Translations under genes and position numbers: made by a program
Notes under the pieces: model-generated
The model's database searches: none
What the model was told of the DNA's origin: nothing
The model's input: only the letters and a program-made list of their open reading frames with translations
Shown: positions 22,944-32,160 of the stretch, piece by piece
Numbering within the stretch: position 1 is the stretch's first letter
Layout: each line of letters begins with the position of its first letter
NCBI GenBank assembly: GCA_001557505.1
Contig: LSAX01000002.1
Location: 3,658,001 to 3,722,000, forward strand
DNA length: 64,000 bases
Reading direction: 5' to 3'
From: Reticulascus tulasneorum
Taxonomy: Eukaryota; Ascomycota; Sordariomycetes; Glomerellales; Reticulascaceae

Positions 22944-23431
22944 ATGGTACCCTCTGCCCCCTATCCCGGCCCCGCCAGATCCAGCACTAACATTCACAGA
23001 TGCGCATCGTCCCCGGAAACACCAACCCCACGAGCTTCGCAGCCGGCAAGGCCGCGCCGTCAGTCCCCGGTCTGCACGACACCATCCGAGCAGGCGTCGG
23101 GCCGTCCATCGCAACCGCCAGCACCCCCGCCAGCGCACACCCGCTCGAGGCCAGACTCAAGAACTGGGAGGCCACGCAAGAAGCCCTGCGGATGGAAACG
23201 CTCCGCCGGACATTCGGTGCGGCCGAGCCCATTCGACGACAGATGGAGCTGAAGATCACGCAGGGAGGCGAATGGCGGCCGATCACGCTGGGCGGTGCGT
23301 CCCCCAGCATCCACGAGGATATCCTGAAGGGCAAGGACGACTCGATCACCTGGGAGGATGTCTACAAGGGCGAGGAGACGGTCGGCGTGGTGGGATTGCA
23401 CGATGAGATGGAGAAGAAGCTGAGGGTGTAA
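22944..23431 (+). CDS. ump1: Proteasome maturation factor Ump1
   Basis: Chaperone of 20S proteasome half-mers, degraded when the core particle is completed. The coding body starts MRIVPGNTNPTSF at 23000 and contains the family blocks APSVPGLHDTI, HPLEARLKNWEATQEALRME, LRRTFGAAEPIRRQMELKI and LGGASPSIHEDILKGKDDSITWEDVYKG; 144 codons including the stop. Directly upstream is ATG at 22944-22946 followed at once by a good intron, 22947-22999 (53 nt, branch CACTAAC, ending TTCACAG). Splicing joins ATG to ATG, giving MMRIVPG. Either the first ATG is the true start with a one-codon first exon, or the intron lies in the 5' UTR; the protein differs by one Met only. Confidence 0.92.
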
Positions 23432-23924
23432 GCGAGCTACATTGTACAACTACCAAACATTCGGATGTGTATGAGACGGGTGCCACGGACAGCGGACGCT
23501 AGTTCTGGCAGCAAGAAATAGACTTCTTTCTATTATCCTATGGACAAGTCCGTCGAAAAGGAGGACGTGGCGGCACAAAAATACAGCTATAATGCACCAA
23601 AGAGACTCCGTTTTCCCCCTGACCATCTTCGCTATTGTGATTTCGCTGGATGGACGTGGAGAGCAAAATAAAAAAGGACCCAAGAACACCCGACCCATCC
23701 ACCAGCCAGCCAGCCATCATGAAGCACGCACTCTGATAATGCATACATACAACCCCACCGCCCGCCACGCAAAATTGCCAGCCAAACCAGCCTCTTTTAG
23801 TCATGTACTCGAGGCAGCGTAGCCGGCATGCTTCTTCTTCGCTTCCCCATGCAATATCGCCAGGTGAAGACCTGTCTTGTTCGTTGTAGTTATACCCCGT
23901 TGTGTTCTGCAGTTCCTGGGCCGA
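23432..23924. other. Convergent 3' regions
   Basis: 493 bases between the converging ump1 and UBL3-like genes. No credible frame; presumed 3' UTRs. Confidence 0.55.
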
Positions 23925-24781
23925 TCATAAGATTACGCAGCAGCCGCCTCCACCATCTCGATTTCGTCCGCCGCCGGAGGATGACTTATTGCCTCCCTTG
24001 GGCTCTTCTTCTTCAACGATATCTGCGGGGCGGACCGTCATGTGGACGACATTTGCCGTCTCAGAGCTGAAATGGTACTCTGCAGGAGCGACGATGTCAG
24101 ATTCAGAAGTGCACCACTCGTGGCAGGGAAAGCCGGGGAGTACTCACGCTTTAGTTGATCCTTATCGTCTAGTAGTTTTCCAAAATGGATCAACCGTATG
24201 CTACTTGGGCTCGCAGGCTTGGCATCCCACTCGTCTCTCCATTCCCTCAGTATCAGCTCTTTCAGAGTGTAAACACTGATGGTGAATGGATCCTTCTTGC
24301 CGGCCTCGGTCAATCCAGGCACAGCGACATTTCTCTTCGTCAGGTACTTCTCGTCGATCCTGTAGGGATGCCGTGCACCGGTGGTGAGCAGTAATGTGAT
24401 GTTGCATACTGGACCGTCGCTTCCGGATGGGGTCACGGGCTGCACCGTATCCACCGATGGGCCGATGGCCAAAGAGTCCTGCCGCAGCTTTGCCAACGGC
24501 GGGGGGGCCGGCTCTTTCTCCTTGCCCTTTAGCGATGGCTCAATTGCGTCGTCGCTCTGCTCAGAGGCGAGAGGAGCGTTCGGGCTATCCTTTTCGGGAG
24601 TGGGTATCGGCGGCTCCGCGTCTTTGGAATCTTTCGTCGAGGTGGACTCGGGCTCGGTGGACGTTGGCTGGGGGAGGTCCTTCATCGCAACGGCATCGTT
24701 CGGCTGGTCCAGTGATGACTCGCCATCCTTAGGGGCTTGCCCACCGCTCATTTGGAGCTCTGTGGTCTTCGGATCCGCCAT
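23925..24781 (-). CDS. Prenylated ubiquitin-fold protein (UBL3/MUB family)
   Basis: Membrane-anchored ubiquitin-like protein; in animals and plants this family sorts proteins into small vesicles or binds E2 enzymes. Two exons, 24781-24148 and 24079-23925, with a 68-nt intron (24080-24147; GTGAGT, branch TCTGAC, CTGCAG), give 262 residues. The first ~120 residues are Pro/Ser/Asp-rich and disordered. The ubiquitin fold runs from about 122 (CNITLLLTTGARHPYRIDEKY) through SIRLIHFGKLLDDKDQL, and exon 2 supplies the last strand (FSSETANVVHMTVRP). The tail is Gly-rich and ends CCVIL, so the terminal CVIL is a CaaX box with Leu, favouring geranylgeranylation. Without the splice the frame runs into an unrelated tail and the CaaX is lost. 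The N-terminal extension is much longer than in animal UBL3 (about 117 residues in all). Confidence 0.88.
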
Positions 24782-25784
24782 TGATGCTGGATGGATGGGG
24801 CAAGGAATTCGCGGATGGAATGGGAACTGGGAGGGTGTAATTGGTTGAGTACCGCCAACGGGATCAATTCATGGGCGGAAACGTGCAGTCGCCAGCCAGA
24901 ATGTCCGAATTGAGGAGTTGCGGCAGGATCAAGGCGAAATTTCGACGGTGACCATCAAACGGCCAGGACAGCAGCAGTTGGCAAGAAGGCCGGGATGGTG
25001 TGTTTAAAGATGTGGTGGGTAGAAAGAAAGTCGATCAACAAATCATGGAGGTGGGAACGAACAGTCAATGATGAGGAAGAGAGACTAGTCGGAGTGGAAG
25101 TTTCGGCAATAAGCCCGTTTCGCCGCCGGCCAAGGCGCGCACCACCAAGTGTCAGCGCTGGATGGAGTAGTGGATGTATGGGCTGGCTGCTCGGTCGGGT
25201 CGGGATTGATTCTTTGCTAGTGCTATTTGGGCAGGATGCACTCGATGACTGATCTTTTGTCAGGAGATTGGTTTCCAAGAATCATGAATTGATGTGGATG
25301 GTTTTCGCTGGTCCCGGAAAGGTGCACAAAGGGCAGCACCAACAAAGTCAACAATACCCGGACTTGTCGATCAGGACTGGGAAATGACAGTAGTCGGGCA
25401 ATGGAACTGTGAAACAGAAACGAACAAGAGCGGCAACCACAGAGACGCCAGCAATAGGAGGGGGGGGGGGGGGCTCCGGACAGAGTACCTTAGAGAGCAG
25501 CTCGAAGTGGTTCCCTCCTGCAATATACTAGGTAGGTAATGGTCCCTTGGAAACCCCAACTTATGTATGTTCCTGGAGGACCCTGTTTGTTGTAGCGGAG
25601 AGTGGATGTGACGATGGGGGAACCGGGTGACGATAGCAGAAGGGAGCAGCAAGGTGAGAGAGCGAGAGTCTGTGCCGCCCCACAGACTAACGACCAACCA
25701 CCTGGTGCAGTGACGACGAAAGGGGGTCAGAGTGGGCAGAGGGTGGGTATAGGTAGGTAGGTTGTTGAGCTCAGTACAAATAGA
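24782..25784. other. Intergenic with 14-base G tract
   Basis: 1003 bases upstream of the UBL3-like gene and up to the Tc1 relic. It contains a run of 14 G (25460-25473). Frames on both strands are short and do not resemble proteins. Confidence 0.5.
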
Positions 25785-25786
25785 TA

Positions 25787-26997
25787 CAGTGGGGGGCATT
25801 AAGAATGGACCCCCTTCGCCGTACCCTTGGCAGCGCCTTACCCAATCCGGCAGACTGTTATGAAGAGAAATAGATGTTCTTAAGATATAGATATCCTTAG
25901 TATTTTGTATACCAACCTCGTGCTAGAAGAACAGCTTGGACTCGCCGAGGTATTAAGTCCGATAGATTATGAAGTACATAAGATTTAATTACTTCCTAAG
26001 CTTCTTATATAATAATAACTAGTTGTACAAAGGTCTCTTCTGTATCTAGGGTATATTTAAGCTCTAGATGTTCACGATAGATCTTACCTTTTATAATAGC
26101 CTAAAGGTTCTTAATTAGATTGAGATCCGGGGAATAAAGAGGCTAAATCATAACTCATATCCCTAATCGATTAAAAAGCTCTTTAACGATCTTTGTTATA
26201 TAGATTTAGGCGTTATCATATATAAAAATATCTCCTAAATTAATAAAACCTAGGAGCTATTCTTTATAGAGCTATCGAATTGTTCACTTTAAGACTCCTT
26301 TTCTTATTAATTCTAGATCTTTATATAGAAAGACTAAACTAATCCGGTCGTTATATATAAATCTTACCTAGAATATCTACTTTATCCTTATCCTTATTAA
26401 AACTTCTTAAATATTATATTACTTAAGTTATTTATAAGAGATTAAAAACGTTTAGACTAACTAGACGTTAACACCACGTTTAATAATATACTCATCTATC
26501 TATTTCATACGTTTCCAGTCCTCTAGAAGTTAATAACAATAAGATAAAGCCTATTACATCCGTTTTACCGTATATATAAATTCAAGTTATAAACATTTTC
26601 GTCGGAGCTACTTTCACCGGCCAAGTTCTCAAAAGAGGGTTTAAAATATATAAGCTTTTATAACGTAGTTAACTTCTTTTAAGAGATTATTAATTATAAT
26701 ATATAAATTCTTATAAATAACTATATTATATAATCTATCTCGTTATTCTTCTATAACTTAACGTAGCCGTCCTGATCGAGGTCGCAATTTGTTATCATCC
26801 CGAAGACGCTCGCGGCGAAGAGTACTTTTTATCATGTTTAACAGGATTTCCGGATGAACTCGATATATCCGTTTAGGTCCCTATCTAATAGACTTCAATT
26901 CACAGATTCTAGAGCGTAATTGAGGCGTTAACTCTTTGCCAGAGCCCATTTTGCCGGCAAAGCTGTTAACGCAAGCGGTCTTGTTGTGGTGTTTTGA

Positions 26998-27028
<31 letters not shown>

Positions 27029-27073
27029 CCGGGGGGGTACGAGAAAGGGGTCCATTCTTAATGCCGCACACTG
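25787..27073 (-). mobile_element. Degraded Tc1/mariner DNA transposon
   Basis: A 1287-bp element with terminal inverted repeats of about 40 bp, 25787-25826 and 27035-27073. Both begin CAGTG and share a perfect 19-base core, GGCATTAAGAATGGACCCC. TA stands directly outside each end (25785-25786 and 27074-27075), the target duplication of Tc1/mariner. The interior on the minus strand encodes a broken transposase. Most of the interior is very AT-rich with CAA/CAG-to-TAA/TAG changes, the RIP signature, while about 190 bp at the 5' coding end are almost spared. A 25-base G run (27004-27028) lies just inside the right repeat. The element cannot move by itself. Confidence 0.88.
25897..26949 (-). pseudogene. 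Tc1/mariner transposase relic
   Basis: Reading starts at the ATG at 26949 (MGSGKELTPQLRSRICEL) and gives a helix-turn-helix-like N-terminus with PKRIYRVHPEIL and LRPRSGR, typical of fungal Tc1 transposases. It then decays into many stops. Two late landmarks remain: DNA followed by IYITKIVKELFNRLG, and YSPDLN near 26115-26140, the residue of the conserved YSPDLNPIEN motif beside the third catalytic acid. The end reads RGWYTKY before a stop at 25897-25899. Numerous TAG/TAA codons stand where Gln or Trp is expected, so the gene is dead. Confidence 0.85.
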
Positions 27074-27075
27074 TA

Positions 27076-28209
27076 CATCCATACGTGCATGCATGCCGGC
27101 CATAGTACATCGATACAGGAACCTGCCCCCGTGCGACCTGCCTGAAGGATTAATCAAAATCGAGGTCGGCCACCCTCAATATGGCGCTTGTGCGCACTAT
27201 CTGGAGGACCAATTGATTAGCGTGCACACCCACTGCAAGATGGTAACCGCTGCAGCACCTTCACGCGGCCTACCAAGCCTGTCTCCCCCTCTGTCCCCCT
27301 CACTCACCATAACCTTCCAGAAGGGAACAATTTGAAATAGCTTGGCTGGGCTGGGCTGTCTGTCCACAACCATCTTGGCTCGGCATGAGATATATCTGCC
27401 CTGTCATATCGGCCAATCGACCAGGAACCAAATCGAGCATACGCATAGATTTTGCCCATGCTCATCCACTTGTTTCCGAGCCCCTTCCTGACATCCGAAC
27501 ACTACCACGTACCTTTACTATGCGTCAGGTCCAGGATACAGAGCGTACGCGTCGTTTCAAAGTCGGGTTGCAGGCAGCTGAGCACCTATGCCCATGGCAC
27601 TAATTATTACTAGGTGATCTGTACAGCGTTTGCCGTGCCTGCGCGGGGCCTGTTTCCGATCCAGAAATCCTACAAGCGAGGAAATTGCGCTGAGCTATGC
27701 TCGGTGCTGCGCCTTGCGGCTCTTCACTAAAGGCATTGAAACAAATGGCACATGCTTTCTCCCCTTAGGCATTATTCAAAGAATGGATACCAGACCTGGG
27801 ACATATGGAAAGGCGGGCCAACAGCTCTGTCAGCCCTTTATTGTGAACATGCCACTCCATAATTTCATGTCTATGTAAAATAGTCTGTAACCAGAAGATC
27901 GAAGCACGTAATTCACCGTCCATCCAGAGTCCTATGTAGGTGCATCGAGTCTGTCCGGGGGATGCCGAAGCCTTCATCGTTCATGCTAGCCGCATCGATA
28001 CGATCTTGCTGACATGCACCCCAGACTTCCTGATAAGCAGCCGGAGGGACAGGCCTGGGGCCCACAGCTTCTGCAGCTGACATGCGATGATGGCATTCAA
28101 GAACCTTACAGCTTCTCCTGCTGGTAATGCATAGCAGCTAAAGGATGGAGCTCAGAGAGTAATGTGGGAGGGATATCATTCATTCTTTTTGTTTCTTGCA
28201 GGTTATCCA
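27076..28209. other. Intergenic, no gene seen
   Basis: 1134 bases of normal composition between the transposon relic and the AP-2 beta gene. Several plus-strand frames of 60-113 codons have no recognisable motif. The end next to 28209 should be the AP-2 beta 3' UTR. Confidence 0.5.
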
Positions 28210-30860
28210 CTACAGCATCAGCAAATCGCCGTTACTACCGCCCCCCTGGGCTGGGTGGATCACTTGCTGCGGCGCATGCTGGTTGACCACATAACCCGTC
28301 TCATAGCCACCGTTACCACCCAGCATATCTCCCTGATCAATTCTCATGGCAGCCATCTGTTGCGGCCCGATACTCGAGAAGTAGGCATCGGCGTCACTAA
28401 CAGCTTGCGCCAGATTGCCGTTGGAAGACGTTGCGTTCCGGTTGCGGAGGTCAATCTCGGCCGGCTGACCACCCCTACCCAACATGCTGAGACTCTTCTG
28501 AGTATCTCCCTCCTCTGGCAGAGTCTGCTTCTGTAGCGCTGGCGAGTCCAGCAGCTTCCTTGGCCGGGCGGAGCGGAACACAGTCTGGACAGGTTTGAGG
28601 TAGACCGTTGCCAGCGTGCCGACATTCAGACACATTTCCTCGAGGGTTGCCGGGTCGAGGCGTTCGGATTCGGCTGTGATGGGCGGCTTCTCCCCCATTA
28701 CGATTAGCTTCGCGGCGTTCATATCCGTCGACAAGAGCCGCCAGTACATGTAAGCTCGATCTCGCAGATCAGGGTTGTCTGTCTCCTCTGTTGCCCACTT
28801 TAGGACGCGAGGAACCAATTCCTGCCCCTTCGTAGGCCGTTGGATAAAGAGTTTCACAGTCGCTGTGAGGAGGGCCAACTGCACCTCCACGGGCTCTTCT
28901 GCAAATGAGTATAGGAAATCTTCGAGAAGAGCATCGCTGTTCTCTATGCGGTCTGCGTATTGGCCAATCACCCAGACCATGGCCGCCTTCGCTTCAGGCT
29001 CGTCCAGGGAGTCCAAGTTCTCGCAGAGGGTACCGATGATGGATTCGTATTGATTGGGGTACTTCCGGAAGATATTCCGGATCACCACCGTCGCCTCCTG
29101 GACAATATATGTGACTTTCGTAGCTACCAGCTCGAGCAGAAGGTTGATACACTGTTTGGCGGCAGGCTCGATCTTAATGGCCAGCTTTCCAATGGCGCGC
29201 ACAGCTTTCCGGACGAAATGAACGTCAATTTCGGTGGCATATTCCCGCAACTCTGTCAGAACCTCATCGATATTTTTCTCATTCGCAAGCATGAATATCA
29301 GCTCCAGCTTTGTCACTTTGACATAGATGGGGTCGTTGTATTTGCAGAAAAATACCCGAATATCATTCCGCAGGACTTCCGGGCGGCGTTGTAGTATCAG
29401 GAGGGCATTGCGCAAGGCCAGATACTGTACCTCGGGTCCTTTCGCAAGAAGGGTGACTAGCGGTGGCGACAGCTTTTTGCAAAGAGCAGTTATCTGCTTC
29501 TCGTCGGCAATGTAGTTCATGAGGTACAATACGACGCGGATGCAGGTTAGCACAACGGCCGAGTTTGAGTGAGATAGCCGAGGTGCTATTCGTTCAGCCA
29601 AGAGCAACGCTTCACTACATTCTTGAGGCACGTATGACATCAGAGCCTCTAAGATGTAAGTTTGACCCCATCTGCAATACTTGTGAGCGAGTTGTTGGAT
29701 AACGGACGACACGTAAGACTCACTCTGAGCAGTCCGGGAGAATTGCGACCATCTTAGAAGCATTGGTGTAGTCGATGGTGAGCTTGATGGCATCGCTTCG
29801 CTCCCAAATGTCCATCAACCCGGCCAACGCACTCGCAACGACGGTGGGATTGTCATCCCTCAACAGAGTATTTAGCCTCTCGATGAGATCAGATGCCTCA
29901 ACCATATGCTTGTCATGATCGTACAGTTTCGCAACACAGAAAGCTGCCGTCTTCCGCACGTATGGATCGGAGTCCTTCAGCAAATGCTTGACCAACGGTA
30001 CTGTGGCCTCGACAAATTCTCGCACGTGGATATAGGACATTGTTCGTAGAGCTAGAGCTCTGACCAAAGGATTCGGATCCTCCATGTCCTGCCATAATGT
30101 CAGCAGCTAGACCAAGGTAGCTTGTCAATCTTCAGGCAAAGCTTACGTGCTCCAAGACGGGGATCGCTTTCACCGCAATCTCCGGTCTCATCCTCGCATA
30201 ATTGACGAGGAACAAGAAGCACCTAGTATATCCATCAGTCCATAGTCCCCCACACACGTGCGGGCTTGGATGCAGCCCTACATCTTCTTGATCTCGAGAC
30301 TTTGGATATGCATGCAACCGATGATGTCAGGGAAGAGCGCAACCATGTCGTTATTACTCATAGTCATATTCGCGACGATCTTCTTGAGCGCAATCTTCTT
30401 GGCCGAGTTGTTCTTGTCCTTCTTCCCTCCGCTGTTGAGCTCGAGGCGCAACTCGGCGACCTTGCCCTTGGAGGTTGTTAGTTTATAGGGATAAGCAGTC
30501 GGGGGAACGTATGCGATAAACATGGTGGGCGGTGCATATGATGAGACCGACATGGGCATGGGTTTGGGTAGGAGGAAGTGCTCGAAGACCGGGGCGGTCG
30601 TCATGAGTTCGTTGGGGACGCCGAGGACTGAGGCTGAAATGGAGGGGGCGGCAAATGGGAGAGTTGGACAAGATACGTCTGGGTGTGGCGTGTCTGATAC
30701 AAGGATAAAGGGGAGATAAAGTGTCGCGTAGCTTGAAGTCTCACGAACTTAAGTCGAGCTGCATGGCATCTGCATAGAGAAGAAGGAAGATTTGAAGGAA
30801 ACTGAACAGTCATACCCTCGCAAACAACTTGGAGTCACCTCCGCCCTGGGAACTCGCCAT
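28210..30860 (-). CDS. apl1: AP-2 clathrin adaptor complex, beta subunit without ear
   Basis: Large subunit of the plasma-membrane cargo adaptor. Five exons: 30860-30816, 30466-30282, 30222-30147, 30088-29724, 29671-28210; introns 349, 59, 58 and 52 nt; 710 residues. The start [15 protein letters not shown] lies in a 45-nt first exon and joins [18 protein letters not shown] after an unusually long intron whose end has branch ACTAAC and acceptor CCAAG. The armadillo trunk is nearly complete ([133 protein letters not shown]). It stops after a ~100-residue Gly/Asn/Gln-rich tail, with no C-terminal appendage domain, as reported for ascomycete AP-2 beta. AP-1 beta of filamentous fungi has a different N-terminus, so AP-2 is preferred. 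Confidence 0.88.
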
Positions 30861-31500
30861 GGTGTCCGCGCTACCTTTCGCGGCACCACTAAAGCGTATC
30901 ATAGATTCTCAAATGCCCAAGAGAGGGCCGACAATGGCGTTGCCTTTGTGCTTCTGCTGTGGAGCCGGGGGTCCAACCGTGGTGGTGGGCGATAAAACCC
31001 AGACCCCTCACTGCCCAGCTGCGATCTTGAAGTTCGCCTGCAAACCACCCAATTGGATATGTTGCACGAAGCGGGAGGCGGCAGCGTTCCCAGACTTGGA
31101 GGGGAATATGTCACATGCGCTCTGGGCTCGGCGCAGGCAGCCAATCGACGGCGTCGACGGTTCGATAAGGAGGGTGCTATCGGGCTGGTGCCACCAACGT
31201 CTGGCGGCTCGAGTGTCGTTTCCGGGTTGTAGCTGTCGTCGATACTGAAGTGCTTGTGTTTGCTGAGAACAATTCCGGGATGTTTTAAAGGAGAAGTGAG
31301 ACGAAAGCTTCCCTGGGATCCCGAGAGATTGAGTCTTATCGCCGACGATAAGCTAAGCGAGACGAGCTGTGGCGTGCTGTGGGTCCGTCAATCATCGTTC
31401 AACGTCGCGCGTCAGCTTTCATACATCCATCCCAAGCTACCTCCGCTCAATTCTATCCTACATCTCAATCCCCGTCGCATCGTATAGGTCCATCGGTATC
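30861..31500. promoter_or_regulatory. Divergent promoter, AP-2 beta / EMC4
   Basis: 640 bp between two opposed starts. An internal plus-strand frame (30829-31248) overlaps the first AP-2 exon and has no homology I know, so I treat the stretch as promoters and 5' UTRs. Confidence 0.5.
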
Positions 31501-32160
31501 ATGGCAGCGATAACCGGCCGAGTCCCAAGATGGGTCGCTGAACTAAACTCCCCTCCGGCGGCGAGGTCAAAAGTGTCCGGAATCTCCGACCCCCCTGGTT
31601 ATTCATCGCAAACATCTTCAAAGGCAAGCTCCATCACCATCATCCAGCTGGTGCCGTTCTAACTGATGGTATAGAAACAAAAGGACTCCAAAGATTCGAA
31701 GACACAACCACGAAAACAGCCCACGCCCGACGAGATGGACACGCTGAAGCTCAAGAAAGCATGGGAGGTTGCGCTTGCGCCAGTCAAGAACCTGCCCATG
31801 ACCGCCATCATGATGTACATGTCTGGCAACTCGCTGCAAATCTTCAGCATCATGATGGTTTTCATGGCTTTCAAGAACCCAATGATGGGGCTGATGGCTG
31901 TCCAACAAGCATTCGAGAGGTTTGAATCCGAGAACAATAAGGGCCAGCTGTTGCAGGTCAAGTTGGCATACGTGGCTATGCAGTTTGTTGCCTTGGCTTT
32001 GGGCGTATGGAAAGTCAATGCCATGGGGCTATTACCGTAAGTATTCCCGATGATGAAATGCAACAGAATACTAACAAAATCTCGTAGAACTACTCGATCT
32101 GATTGGTTGGCATGGGAAACGCGAAGAGAACCGTTGGAATTTGCTGTGCCTGCATTATGA
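31501..32160 (+). CDS. emc4: ER membrane protein complex subunit 4
   Basis: Subunit of the EMC insertase, which places tail-anchored and multipass proteins in the ER membrane. Exons 31501-31623, 31675-32036 and 32088-32160 give 185 residues. Domain features: a basic N-terminus, then LKLKKAWEVALAPVKNLPMTAIMMYMSGNSLQIFSIMMVFMAF, the DUF1077/EMC4 hallmark, two further helices (FVALALGVWKVNAMGLLP) and a short C-terminus ending AVPAL. Intron 1 (31624-31674) uses a GC donor: TTCAAAG|GCAAGC with a TATAG acceptor, phase 0. A GT donor that keeps the frame is not available and an in-frame stop lies inside. Intron 2 (32037-32087) is GTAAGT...ACTAAC...CGTAG. Confidence 0.93.

Noticed and set aside
30829..31248. 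139-codon plus-strand frame in the AP-2 beta / emc4 spacer
   Set aside because: It overlaps the first AP-2 beta exon, starts without ATG context and resembles no protein.
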